Of a stretch of DNA of 64,000 nucleotides, positions 1-8,135 are shown one piece after another; positions within the stretch are counted from its first letter, which is position 1; every line of letters starts with the position of its first letter. This DNA is from Deltaproteobacteria bacterium (GTDB taxonomy: Bacteria > Desulfobacterota > Desulfobacteria > Desulfobacterales > Desulfatibacillaceae). A program made the position numbers and the translations under genes. The notes beneath the pieces were generated by a model, which saw only the letters and a list, made by a program, of their open reading frames with translations, had not been told where the DNA came from and ran no database searches. The stretch lies in the NCBI GenBank assembly GCA_016235345.1, contig JACRLG010000011.1, forward strand, positions 1 to 64,000. The letters run 5' to 3'.

Positions 1-44
1 GTGCGTTCTTTCTGCTGTTGCCACCCGGGGACGGGCGCTGCGGG

Positions 45-117
45 AGCGGGAGACGGGTCTCGAACCCGCAACATTCAGCTTGGAAGGCTGAAGCTCTACC
101 AACTGAGCTACTCCCGC
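45..117 (-). tRNA. tRNA-Gly(TCC)
   Basis: On the minus strand the acceptor arms GCGGGAG/CTCCCGC pair perfectly, the anticodon loop is C-T-TCC-A-A, and the T-loop is a normal TTCGAGA. The discriminator is U, as expected for bacterial tRNA-Gly, and no CCA is encoded. It is the last complete member of the local Thr-Tyr-Gly array. In many bacteria the array continues into tRNA-Thr(GGT) and tuf, which would lie off the left edge here (inference). Confidence 0.95.
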
Positions 118-283
118 CCGATTTTTCTGATCAAACTAGATTCTGAACGCTCGCATCCACATGCATCCTTGCATCGCCGCGCCACAAATGAAAACCGCGA
201 TGCGTAATGCTCTTGCTGGCAGCCATGTAGTCAGAAGCGACTCCGAAAACGGATTCTCCTACATTGAGCATAATTCCAATGAG

Positions 284-369
284 TGGTGGTGGGGGGAGGA
301 TTCGAACCTCCGAAGGCTATAGCCGACAGATTTACAGTCTGTTCCCTTTGGCCACTCGGGAACCCCACC
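284..369 (-). tRNA. tRNA-Tyr(GTA), copy nearer the left edge
   Basis: Minus-strand tRNA with GGTGGGG acceptor, anticodon loop CTGTAAA (anticodon GTA), the long variable arm typical of tRNA-Tyr, T-loop TTCGAAT and an encoded CCA. It lies only 12 bp downstream of the chimeric tRNA at 382-457. It is almost the same as the Tyr copy at 588-673, pointing to a tandem duplication of the array. Confidence 0.95.
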
Positions 370-381
370 GTATGCATCTAT

Positions 382-457
382 TGGAGCCAGCGGAGGGACT
401 CGATCCCACGACCCACTGATTACAAATCAGTAGCTCTACCAACTGAGCTACTCCCGC
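382..457 (-). pseudogene. Chimeric tRNA: Gly-type 5' half joined to Thr(TGT)-type 3' half
   Basis: On the minus strand the first 25 or so bases (acceptor GCGGGAG and D-arm) are those of tRNA-Gly(TCC) at 45-117. From the anticodon stem to CCA it is the tRNA-Thr(TGT) sequence seen intact at 44517-44592. The acceptor stem therefore has two mismatches and one G-U pair, and the T-loop begins ATCG instead of TTCG. The anticodon reads TGT. The simplest origin is deletion between a Gly and a Thr gene of a duplicated Thr-Tyr-Gly unit, using the shared D-arm bases. It is probably inactive. Confidence 0.85.
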
Positions 458-587
458 CCTTCATAACTTCTTTCGCCCTGCCAAAACCCGGCCGCTTTCA
501 CCGGTTTCCGCAAAAAACCCTCTTACTTCGAGCCGAAAGACGCGCAGTGCGAAAGCCTTATTCTCCTGCATGTCTTCGCGCCGTGGC

Positions 588-673
588 TGGTGGTGGGGGG
601 AGGATTTGAACCTCCGAAGGCATTAGCCGACAGATTTACAGTCTGTTCCCTTTGGCCACTCGGGAACCCCACC
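588..673 (-). tRNA. tRNA-Tyr(GTA), second copy
   Basis: Same GGTGGGG acceptor, CTGTAAA anticodon loop and long variable arm as the copy at 284-369, with an encoded CCA. The T-loop reads TTCAAAT here, and a few variable-arm bases differ. It is the tRNA immediately downstream of the tRNA-Thr 3' fragment at 898-943. In the uninterrupted array it would have followed the intact tRNA-Thr now found at 44517-44592. Confidence 0.95.
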
Positions 674-897
674 TCTTTGTCGCGTTCCGGCTGAGATGCC
701 GCATGGAAACGCGATAGCGAGAACTTTTATGTTTCAGGCCGCCGGGCCGATGTCCGAAAGAGCCTTTTTCCCGGCCTGGCCGGTCTTTGAAAGAAGCCTT
801 CGTAACGCGCCGCAGCCCTTCCATCGCCGAACGGGCTTCCTCATATGCAAAACCGCAGAAAAAAGCAAAGAACTTTTTTGCCTCGGGCAAAAATAAT

Positions 898-943
898 TGG
901 AGCCAGCGGAGGGACTCGAACCCACTACCCACTGATTACAAAT
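898..943 (-). pseudogene. 3' fragment of tRNA-Thr(TGT); presumed att-site duplicate of a genomic island
   Basis: These 46 bases match the anticodon-to-CCA part of the intact tRNA-Thr at 44517-44562 with one mismatch, then diverge abruptly at the anticodon stem. The D-arm and 5' acceptor are absent, so no tRNA can form. A duplicated tRNA 3' half is the usual scar left by an integrase that uses a tRNA gene as attB. The fragment lies upstream of tRNA-Tyr, exactly where the Thr gene belongs in this array. Confidence 0.85.
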
Positions 944-1531
944 GCTGTCCCCCAGGCTTTCTAACTTCCCCGATTTTGCTTAGGAACTTGGAATCATTAA
1001 GAAAAAGAAATTCCAGATTTTTCGTTTTCCGGGTCTTTTCCCCACATTTCGCCCAAATTCCCACATGGATTCACACACGGAACCCCACATAAGAAGGCCT
1101 TGTTTGCCTGATTTTTTCGGCCTTGTCAACCCCATATTTTGTATGGGCCTAAAATTCTTTTTTGTTTGGGTCAAATTACAGACTGTTTTATTCCGCTACT
1201 GTTATTACCAGGAGCGCAAATTATTTCCATTTTTCGTTTCCCAAAAATTGGCGGAGGGAGGAAGACCGGGGCATTTCTTCCCTTTGCCGGATTTTTTAAA
1301 AATGGAAAAGAACCATACTCCGCTTAATATCGTAGTTTTTTTTGCCTTTCACCCGATACTATTTCTGATGCCAGGCCTCTCTTGAGTTTTTCAGCATTAC
1401 CTCAAAGAAAATAAGCCTCCCTCTGCACTGTTTTTGATTTTCGCAACAGATGACCAAGCGGGTCAAATTCGCTACCCATCTCTCGGTGATTGGCGGCTAT
1501 ACTCCGCAGATAGTTATTCAGGTCCAAATTT
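944..1531. other. Non-coding left end of the island
   Basis: No reading frame here gives a recognisable protein. The stretch is comparatively A+T-rich with many T-runs. It contains one copy (1058-1080) of a 21-23 bp repeat found twice more near the right island end. It probably holds integrase-binding or decayed sequence. I see no terminator or promoter I can support. Confidence 0.5.
1058..1080 (+). repeat. Island-end direct repeat, copy R1
   Basis: Core CCCACATGGATTCACACAC, two bases different from copies R2 (44143-44167) and R3 (44448-44472). All three have the same orientation and lie within about 400 bp of an island end. They could be arm-type integrase sites or scars of earlier insertions. 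Confidence 0.6.
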
Positions 1532-2194
1532 TCAGTACTTATGTATTGCGGAACATGATGCGAACCGTCCGTCGTGACTGAGCGAAATGATGAAGGGAAG
1601 CGGACTGCCATGATGGAAGGCCCGGGGCGGGCCCGAACGCCGTGGGCAGGGCGGTCTGTAAATGCTGATTTCTTCCGGGCGGATATGCGCGATGGATGAG
1701 ATAAGGCTTGCCGCAAGAGTGCGGGCGCGGCGGGAATCGTCTCCCAGGCCGGGCCATTCACCCACCAGGGATCGGACCTTGGAAAGAGAACCGAATCCTC
1801 CGGTGACGCCTGTGCAATGGACGTGTTCTTCGGATATGCTCGCGGAAAGGAAAACGGGTTCTGCGAAGGTGGCAGCCATCCCGAAAAGCTCCTTTTCCTT
1901 GAGGGATGATTGCCATTTAACCTCAAAATTTCGAGGCATTCCGGGAGCCTTGGGGTACCTTTGGGACAAGGCCTTGTAAGCGGCCTCCTTTCCGGCCCAA
2001 AATGCCCATAAAAGGCCGTCACCGCCGCCCATCCGCTCAAACGCCTCCTCTTCCGCCATGTTCAGCACTCTTTGGATGAAGCGCCTGTCTCCGCACCTCC
2101 CCAGGGCCTGAGGCAGGCGCAGATCAACGATGTCGTTTCCCACGCATTCCATAACAGGCTGACGAAAAACGCCATCATCTGTGTTTTGCATCAA
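1532..2194 (-). CDS. 4'-phosphopantetheinyl transferase (holo-ACP synthase type)
   Basis: Predicted to transfer phosphopantetheine from CoA to the serine of an acyl carrier protein. The N-terminal region carries the magnesium-binding GNDIVDL motif and, about 50 residues later, the WAGKEAAYKA signature (W-x2-K-E-A) of the AcpS/Sfp fold. The rest, about 220 residues in all, ends with a short SLSHDGRFA segment resembling the SxSH motif of the superfamily. The start may instead be the internal ATG at 2152 directly before the first motif. It is the last gene of the fab operon, beyond a hairpin repeat that follows the ACP gene; presumably it activates that ACP. Family assignment is firm, the partner is inferred. 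Confidence 0.85.
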   Translation of the reverse strand: MMQNTDDGVFRQPVMECVGNDIVDLRLPQALGRCGDRRFIQRVLNMAEEEAFERMGGGDGLLWAFWAGKEAAYKALSQRYPKAPGMPRNFEVKWQSSLKEKELFGMAATFAEPVFLSASISEEHVHCTGVTGGFGSLSKVRSLVGEWPGLGDDSRRARTLAASLISSIAHIRPEEISIYRPPCPRRSGPPRAFHHGSPLPFIISLSHDGRFASCSAIHKY

Positions 2195-2220
2195 AGTCTA
2201 CCCTGCAACTTTAATACCCC

Positions 2221-2351
2221 GGACGTGAGGGACTGAAAGCGATGAAATGGAAGAAACGCAAACGGCCAATGAAGGAGCGTTCGCTTTTGTATGTGAGTGA
2301 AATTGGCCTTGATGCGTAACACTTAAGTTCGCGCTTTCAGTCCCTCACGTC
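2221..2351 (-). repeat. Gene-3'-end palindromic element, copy A
   Basis: Perfect 20-bp outer arms (2222-2241 and 2332-2351) enclose a nested hairpin with CGGCCAAT/ATTGGCC arms around a GGAGCGTTCGCTTTTGTATG core. It abuts the ACP stop codon. Copies B (50022-50145) and C (49757-49860) share the core, whereas their outer arms differ in sequence but still pair. It may limit transcription from ACP into the phosphopantetheinyl transferase gene. Confidence 0.8.
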
Positions 2352-2600
2352 TTAGTTGAGTTTGGATTTGACCATTTTAAGAACATCCCCAACCGTGTCG
2401 ATGCGTTCCGCCTCGTCATCGGAAATGCGGATGTTGAAAACATCCTCAAAGGAGATAATTATGTCCACCAGACGAGCGGAATTGATTTTCAGGTCTTCCA
2501 CAAGGCGGGTTGAGGCGCTGGCGCTGGTGAGCCTTACCGGGTTTCCGGCATAGGGTTTGACGGCAGCCATCACCCGATTCAAAATTTCCTGTTCCTGCAT
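2352..2600 (-). CDS. Acyl carrier protein
   Basis: An 82-residue, acidic, helical protein of ACP size. The phosphopantetheine attachment serine is Ser41 in KINSARLVDI; the usual Asp before this Ser (the DSL motif) is Asn40. Helix III region VFNIRISDDEAERIDTVGD is typical of ACPs. It carries intermediates for the neighbouring KAS, dehydratase and enoyl reductase, and is probably modified by the phosphopantetheinyl transferase at 1532-2194. It sits between fabF and a hairpin repeat and is most likely co-transcribed from the fabD promoter. The diverged DSL motif suggests a pathway-specific ACP, not the main one of the cell (inference). Confidence 0.9.
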   Translation of the reverse strand: MQEQEILNRVMAAVKPYAGNPVRLTSASASTRLVEDLKINSARLVDIIISFEDVFNIRISDDEAERIDTVGDVLKMVKSKLN

Positions 2601-2610
2601 GTTGTTCTCC

Positions 2611-3891
2611 TTAGGTTTTTTTAAAGACGACGCAGGCGTTGACGTCGCCGAATCCGAAACTGGCTTTGGCCAGGTTTTTCAAGTCCGGTTTTTCAATGAA
2701 ATTCCGGACCACGCTATTTGCAAAGGGTTCGATTTCCGGGTGCAGGTCTTCGCAGTTGAGCGAAGTATGCAAAAAGCCCCCGTAGAGTTCCAAAACAGCG
2801 GCCACGCATTCGATGGCCCCGGCAGCGCCCAGGCAGTGGCCAAAAAGGGATTTGGGCGCATTGATGAAAGGGAAATTTTCAGGCCCCCTCCTAAGGGCCG
2901 CCGCCCAGTTTTGTATCTCCAAAGGGTCGGCGAAGGTGGCGGTAAGGTGTCCTGAAATTGCGTTAAGCTCTTCCGTCAGGATGCCCGAATCCAAAAGCGC
3001 GCCTTTTATGCACCGTTTGACTCCCTCGCGGTTTGGGGCTGTCATGGTGCCGCCGTTGCGCTGCCCGCCCGAATTCAGGCTGCCTCCGGCCACTTCCGCG
3101 TAAATCCGAGCGCCCCGCCTGACGGCGGTTTCATAATCTTCCAAAACCAGGATGCCCGCGCCTGCTCCAGGCACGAAGCCGCAGGCCGAGGCGCTCATGG
3201 GGCGGGAACCCTCTTTGGGTGAGGAATTGAATTTTCGGCACAAAACCATCATGGAATCGAACCCGGCCCAGGTATATGGCGAAGAGCCTTCCGCGCCCCC
3301 TGCCAGCATCCGTTTGGCCGCACCGCACCGGATGTGTCGGGCCGCCTCGATTACGGCCTCGGTGCCTGTTGAGCAGGCCGACGCGTTGGATGACGTGCGG
3401 TTTCCCAGGCCTAGAAGCCCGGCCACCTGGGCGGTGGCGCCGCTGTGCATGACATGCTCGATTATGCGGCTTCCCATACGGCGCACCTGGCCGGCGTTCA
3501 CCAGCGGAACGATTTTGTTGGCTATGGTGTCCATATCGCCTATGCCCGTGCCTATGACGGCCCCGGTGTCCCAGTCAGGCTCGCCGTCCGGGTCGGGTTC
3601 GGAAAGTCCGGCATCCTTCCAGGCCAAAAGGGCTGCGGTACTTCCGTAGGCGATGGAGGCCGGAAGCGAGCCAAGGGCTTCGCCGCCCAGAATTTCACCG
3701 CCCACCGCGTTGAAATCAGGCACAATTCCCGCTATCTGGCAGGCAAAGCCGTTTTCCGACAGCTCCGGGCAAAAACGTATTCCAGACGCGCCCTCTTTTA
3801 GCGCCTTTTCAAAATCGGGCAGGCGGCTTCCTATGGGGCTGACCACCCCAAGGCCTGTAACAACCACTTTTTTCCGGCGATTATCGGGCAA
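2611..3891 (-). CDS. fabF: 3-oxoacyl-ACP synthase II (FabF-type ketosynthase)
   Basis: Condenses acyl groups with malonyl-ACP. Normal KAS II length (426 aa) with the full Cys-His-His-Lys set: Cys173 in SACSTG, His315 in SGHLTAT, Lys347 and His352 in PKSLFGH. The His315 motif is unusual, since most FabF proteins read HGTST there, so substrate or ACP preference may differ. The reading frame overlaps the end of fabZ by 11 bp, so the two are translationally linked. The gene belongs to a fabD-ER-fabZ-fabF-ACP operon. It could also be a ketosynthase of a specialised lipid or polyketide pathway. Confidence 0.9.
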   Translation of the reverse strand: MPDNRRKKVVVTGLGVVSPIGSRLPDFEKALKEGASGIRFCPELSENGFACQIAGIVPDFNAVGGEILGGEALGSLPASIAYGSTAALLAWKDAGLSEPDPDGEPDWDTGAVIGTGIGDMDTIANKIVPLVNAGQVRRMGSRIIEHVMHSGATAQVAGLLGLGNRTSSNASACSTGTEAVIEAARHIRCGAAKRMLAGGAEGSSPYTWAGFDSMMVLCRKFNSSPKEGSRPMSASACGFVPGAGAGILVLEDYETAVRRGARIYAEVAGGSLNSGGQRNGGTMTAPNREGVKRCIKGALLDSGILTEELNAISGHLTATFADPLEIQNWAAALRRGPENFPFINAPKSLFGHCLGAAGAIECVAAVLELYGGFLHTSLNCEDLHPEIEPFANSVVRNFIEKPDLKNLAKASFGFGDVNACVVFKKT

Positions 3892-4354
3892 GGTCCACCC
3901 CCATTCCGGTCAAAATGCCGGAACACGCAGGCTCGCCGTTTTCCAGAGTCACCCGTACACGGGTCTTGATGGTCCGGGCGCGGAAGTAAATTTTTTCGCC
4001 CGTTATAATCGCCCGTGCGCCCGGAGGAACAAGTTTCGTGAACTCCGCCTCCTCCACCCGTGTAAAAACAAACATGCTCCGCCTGATGGTTTCGGGCGGC
4101 GCCCCCTTTTTCAGCATAAGGTATATGGCGTGGGCCACTGCCCCTGTCTGCGCCATGGCTTCTATAAGAATGACTCCCGGCGTGACCGGATGCCCAGGAA
4201 AATGTCCCTTGTAGAAAAATGAGTCCTCCCCGAACCGGCAGACGCCCTCGATTTGCATGTCATCCAAAGAGAGGATGTCATCCAAAAATCGGAACGGGTG
4301 CTGTTGGGGGACCAGGGAAAGTACGAGGCTTTTGTCTGTTTGGTTCGCATCCAT
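3881..4354 (-). CDS. fabZ: 3-hydroxyacyl-ACP dehydratase (FabZ-like hotdog protein)
   Basis: Dehydrates 3-hydroxyacyl-ACP to the 2-enoyl form. The 157-residue hotdog protein shows the active-site segment GHFPGHPVTPG followed by IEAMAQ, giving the catalytic His and, on the central helix, the Glu of FabZ. It is close to the usual FabZ length, so isomerase activity of the FabA type is not indicated. It starts 9 bp after the enoyl reductase stop and overlaps fabF. Confidence 0.9.
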   Translation of the reverse strand: MDANQTDKSLVLSLVPQQHPFRFLDDILSLDDMQIEGVCRFGEDSFFYKGHFPGHPVTPGVILIEAMAQTGAVAHAIYLMLKKGAPPETIRRSMFVFTRVEEAEFTKLVPPGARAIITGEKIYFRARTIKTRVRVTLENGEPACSGILTGMGVDLAR

Positions 4355-4363
4355 GATTTTTCC

Positions 4364-5185
4364 TCAGCCTGCAATGTGCTCTCCTCCATCTGCGTGAAGA
4401 AAGGCCCCGTTGATCCAGGCAGCCTCGTCCGTGGAGAGGAGAAATACGGTGTTTGCCACGTCTTCGGGCCGGGTGAGGCGGCCAAGGGGATTTTTCAGGG
4501 CTGCGCCATGAAGCATTTCCTTATGTCCGGGTATTGCCGCCAGTGCCGGAGTGGGGCATATTCCGGCCTGGATAATGTTGGCGCGAATTCCGTATGGCGC
4601 ATATTCAAAGGCAATGGCCCGCACAAGGGCCTCCAGGGCGGCCTTGGCTGCGGAAACCGCTGCATATCCGCGCCAGGCCAGGGTTGATCCCTGGCTGGTG
4701 AGGCCCAGAACCCTTGCATCGTCGGCGAACATACCCCGCTCGAAAGTATCCCTTGTCCAGTCGGCCAGACTGGTGGACATGGCGTGAATCGTGTGGTCGA
4801 AATCCTCGCGTCTGAGAATTGTTCCGGTTTCCCCTCTCTCTTGTCCGCCCGGCCCGGCAGGAGCCAGCGGCTTCAAGTTTCCGAAAGCTATGGAGTGGAG
4901 CATCGTGCGGATTCTGCCGCTCTTTCCCATGGCGTTTTTGACTTCATCCAGAACCCTTGTACGGCCTTCATCCGAAAGCGCATCGGCATTGAACGCGAAA
5001 ACCTTCACCCCGGTTTGGCGAATTTGGTCGAAACAAAGCGTAATGCGGTCCATGGAGCCTCTCCTGTCCCGGTGGACCAGAACAAGGTTCATGCCGTGGG
5101 CCGCCAGCTTTTGGGCCGTGGCGAGGCCGAACCCGGAAGACGCCCCAAGGATTATCGCAAAGTGGCCGGAGTCGAATCGCATCAT
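4364..5185 (-). CDS. Enoyl-ACP reductase, FabL/FabI-type short-chain dehydrogenase
   Basis: An SDR with the nucleotide-binding motif GASSGFG (residues 14-20). Its active-site spacing is Tyr174-x6-Lys181, the enoyl-reductase pattern, and not the Tyr-x3-Lys of FabG-type ketoreductases. The segment around it, YAAVSAAKAALEALVR, is close to FabL proteins. It ends in a DGGEHIAG tail typical of FabI/FabL. Its ATG overlaps the fabD stop (ATGA), so translation is coupled. It supplies the last reductive step of this mini-FAS; the ketoreductase step has no gene in the cluster. Confidence 0.8.
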   Translation of the reverse strand: MMRFDSGHFAIILGASSGFGLATAQKLAAHGMNLVLVHRDRRGSMDRITLCFDQIRQTGVKVFAFNADALSDEGRTRVLDEVKNAMGKSGRIRTMLHSIAFGNLKPLAPAGPGGQERGETGTILRREDFDHTIHAMSTSLADWTRDTFERGMFADDARVLGLTSQGSTLAWRGYAAVSAAKAALEALVRAIAFEYAPYGIRANIIQAGICPTPALAAIPGHKEMLHGAALKNPLGRLTRPEDVANTVFLLSTDEAAWINGAFLHADGGEHIAG

Positions 5186-6138
5186 CAGGCCGCCTCCCTG
5201 TTTTCAAAGGCCCGCCGGGCCGTGGCAAGGCTGGTTACAGCCCGGGCATCTATGCCGATTGACCGGAAAAAGCCCGAAAGTGGCCGGGCCGGGCCTATTT
5301 CCACCACCTGGGTAGCCTTCTTCATCAGAGCCTCCATGTTGTTTTCCCACAACACCGGCCGCGACACCTGAAGAGTCAGCGCGTCAGTTATGCGCTGGGA
5401 ATCCGGCTCGTGAAAAAGCCCCGTAACGTTCGATGTCACGTTCCGGGCCTTTGCCGTGTCCCAATTGATTTTCGCATCTTCCAGGGCCTCGCCGAAAGGC
5501 GCGCAAACGGGCGCCATAAAACGGCTGTGAAAAGGCGCGCTTACGTTTAAAGGCACGAAGCGCCAGTCACCCCGGTTATCCAAAAGTCCGCCCAATCGTT
5601 TTTCGGCCTCCCCGAATGCCCTCAAAAGCCCGCCTATCACAATCTGGCCGGAATAATTGACATTGGCCACATCAAGAGGCAGGTCCGCCAGAGCGGCCTG
5701 TATTTCCTCCATCCCGATGTTCCGGGCGATTACGGCGGCCATGCCTCCGGTTCCTTGGGGACAGGCCGTTTGCATCAGTTTTCCCCGCAAACTGACCAGT
5801 TGTGCGGCTATGCCCAGGGGCATGACACCCGCCGCCACCAGGGCCGCGTATTCGCCAAGGCTGTGGCCGCCGTAACAGGAGGGTGTTAATCCGTAATGCA
5901 CGCAAAGCCCCCGGAACATGGCGATTTCGGTTGTAAGGATGAGGGGCTGGGCAAACTCGGTCAGGTTCAGCGACGGGTTTTGGCTGAAACACATTGCCGC
6001 AGTGTCCCACATAAGGGCCTCGGATGCCTCTTGGAATGCCGCGCGGCTTTCGGGAAATTGATCGAAAAATTCTTTCCCCATTCCGAAGCATTGGGAGCCC
6101 TGACCCGGAAAGACCACGGCTGTTGATTGTTTTTCCAT
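5185..6138 (-). CDS. fabD: Malonyl-CoA:ACP transacylase
   Basis: Loads malonyl units onto ACP. The N-terminus reads VVFPGQGSQ, the nucleophile is Ser93 in GHSLGEYAAL, and a later PFHSRFM supplies the second-half catalytic His. I chose the ATG at 6138 because AGGAA lies 9 bp upstream and the protein then begins just before the FPGQGSQ motif; an in-frame ATG at 6168 is possible. First gene of the minus-strand fab operon, with a 9-bp inverted repeat about 70-105 bp upstream. Confidence 0.92.
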   Translation of the reverse strand: MEKQSTAVVFPGQGSQCFGMGKEFFDQFPESRAAFQEASEALMWDTAAMCFSQNPSLNLTEFAQPLILTTEIAMFRGLCVHYGLTPSCYGGHSLGEYAALVAAGVMPLGIAAQLVSLRGKLMQTACPQGTGGMAAVIARNIGMEEIQAALADLPLDVANVNYSGQIVIGGLLRAFGEAEKRLGGLLDNRGDWRFVPLNVSAPFHSRFMAPVCAPFGEALEDAKINWDTAKARNVTSNVTGLFHEPDSQRITDALTLQVSRPVLWENNMEALMKKATQVVEIGPARPLSGFFRSIGIDARAVTSLATARRAFENREAA

Positions 6139-6208
6139 TTCCTGTTCCTGTGTTTGATGAGTCCGCAAAAAGCCTCGAAAGGTTTCCTCAACACCTTTAT
6201 GATGTATT

Positions 6209-6243
6209 CATGATACACCATAGCCACAACATATTGTATCATG
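6209..6243. promoter_or_regulatory. Perfect 9-bp inverted repeat between fabD and the sigma-54 activator gene
   Basis: CATGATACA at 6209-6217 is mirrored by TGTATCATG at 6235-6243. It lies about 70-105 bp upstream of the fabD start, in the shared intergenic region. The form and position suit an operator or activator-binding site. I could not find a convincing -24/-12 element for fabD. Confidence 0.45.
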
Positions 6244-6602
6244 GTCTGGATCAAAGAGGCTTTTTACAAGGCTATCGTTGTTTAAGGAGCTTCCCTAAAC
6301 GCCCCAGCACCGATAAACAAAAGCAGGAACCGTGCCGTGGCAGACTTTTATTACTTAATAATTTGATAAAATAAGATAAATTGAGCACCTCCCTGTTGGC
6401 CCCTTCCGGGAAGGAATACTTTGAGAGAGCAAGAAATGTACGGGCCTTGTGCATGGAGTGTATGGAGGCAAATTCATCGATGGGGGAAATGGCGGAAGGC
6501 CGTTTGACAATCGGTTCCGATTCTGGAAATATCGGCGCGGAATTGACCCGACCGTCAACCCGATCCTCCTTTTGTTATTTTTCCGGAGTCCACATTACTC
6601 CC

Positions 6603-8135
6603 ATGAGAACAAAACAAAGCCTCACAGACGCGGAGCGGGAGTTTTTCGCCCTGGTGCAAAAGACCGGCGTGGCCAACCCCTATGGGAAGATCAGGGCCGA
6701 ACTCGAATCGCAGGTGGCGAAATATTGCTCTGACCAAACCTTCGAACCGGGAATCGAGCGAGCCACAAAAGCGGTGAAGGATCGTCTGGCCGCTTTGGAG
6801 GCCCAAGGCGTCCGAAGGATTGAAATGCTTTCGGGCAAGGATCGCGCCCTTCTGGAAAGCGCATATCTCTTTGATTTTTTCTACGAGTTTCGGAAAAAAT
6901 TCGATGAACATATCGTCGAGCAATTGGCGGCCGGTGAAAAAACCGTAAAGCTTTCCTGGGCCGGGGATGGCATAGCCCATCTGGCTTCGCGGGGCTTTGG
7001 CCCGGAAAGGATAACGCGGGCCTTTGAGCTTGGATACCAGTTCCGGCGCGCCTTTTACTTCATCAATCACGGGCTGGCTGGCCGAAGCCCGGTGATGCGC
7101 AAGTTGAAGTTCGACATCTGGAACAACATCTTCACCCACAACGTGAGCCTTTATGAGCGCTATCTGTGGAACCGCATGGAGGATTTTTCAACGCTGCTTC
7201 TGGGTGAAACCGGCACGGGCAAGGGAGCCGCAGCCGGGGCTATCGGGCGGGCGGGCTATATTGCCTTCAACCTCAAAAAACAGCGCTTCGAGGAGAGCTT
7301 CACCAAAAGTTTCATCTCCATAAACCTTTCCAGTTTCCCTGAGACCCTCATCGAGAGCGAGCTTTTCGGGCATAAAAAAGGGGCGTTCACCGGGGCTGTG
7401 GAAAACCACGCCGGCAAGTTCGCACAATGCGGGCCTCACGGAACCCTTTTATTGGACGAAATAGGTGAAATCCCTCACCATATACAGATAAAGCTGCTGC
7501 ACGTACTTCAGGACCGCGAGTTCAACCCGGTGGGAAGCCACAAAGCCGAATCCTTTCACGGACGCGTAATCGCCGCCACCAACAGGCCCATAGACGACCT
7601 TAGAAAGCGAGGAGCCTTCAGGGATGATTTTTATTACCGGCTGTCATCCGATATCATAGTCATGCCGCCATTGCGGCGTCGGCTGCGTGAAGACCCGGCT
7701 GAACTGGACACCCTTCTGAATTTTCTGGTCACGCGAATAATCGGAAAGCCTTCGCCTGAGCTTTGCCGCATGGTGAAGGATGTTATCGGCAAGAATCTGG
7801 GCATGGATTACCCCTGGTACGGAAACGTGCGGGAGCTGGAGCAGTGCGTCAGGCGGGTGCTCCTGAAGCGGGTCTATGAAGGCAAAAGCGGGGATGAGGC
7901 GGACGATATTTTTTCACAACTCGCCCATGCGATGGAATCAGGGGATATACCTGCCCAGAGGCTCTTGTCGGGCTATTGCGTCCTTCTTTACCGGCGTTAC
8001 GGAACCTATGAGGAAGTTGCCAGAAGAACCAGGCTCGACCGCCGCACGGTCGCCAAGTATGTGTCCGACTGGACCGAAGGGAACAACGGAGCGAAAACGC
8101 CGGATGTCTCAGACGATGTCGAAATAGACAAGTGA
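6603..8135 (+). CDS. Sigma-54-dependent transcriptional activator with an unassigned sensor domain
   Basis: An AAA+ activator of sigma-54 RNA polymerase. Domain order: about 200 residues of helical N-terminal region that I cannot assign, then the AAA+ domain with Walker A GETGTGKG, GAFTGA loop and a Walker B-like LLLDEIGE, then a weak C-terminal helix-turn-helix (TYEEVARRTRLDRRTVAKYV). The ATG at 6603 is preferred because the upstream extension to 6381 is low-complexity and unlike protein. Divergent from the fab operon, which it may control; no -24/-12 promoter for fabD was recognised, so the target is open. Confidence 0.85.
   Translation: MRTKQSLTDAEREFFALVQKTGVANPYGKIRAELESQVAKYCSDQTFEPGIERATKAVKDRLAALEAQGVRRIEMLSGKDRALLESAYLFDFFYEFRKKFDEHIVEQLAAGEKTVKLSWAGDGIAHLASRGFGPERITRAFELGYQFRRAFYFINHGLAGRSPVMRKLKFDIWNNIFTHNVSLYERYLWNRMEDFSTLLLGETGTGKGAAAGAIGRAGYIAFNLKKQRFEESFTKSFISINLSSFPETLIESELFGHKKGAFTGAVENHAGKFAQCGPHGTLLLDEIGEIPHHIQIKLLHVLQDREFNPVGSHKAESFHGRVIAATNRPIDDLRKRGAFRDDFYYRLSSDIIVMPPLRRRLREDPAELDTLLNFLVTRIIGKPSPELCRMVKDVIGKNLGMDYPWYGNVRELEQCVRRVLLKRVYEGKSGDEADDIFSQLAHAMESGDIPAQRLLSGYCVLLYRRYGTYEEVARRTRLDRRTVAKYVSDWTEGNNGAKTPDVSDDVEIDK

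Noticed and set aside
1402-2040. 212-residue minus-strand frame overlapping the phosphopantetheinyl transferase gene
   Set aside because: Another frame of the same strand without motifs; the AcpS-like frame has clear signatures.
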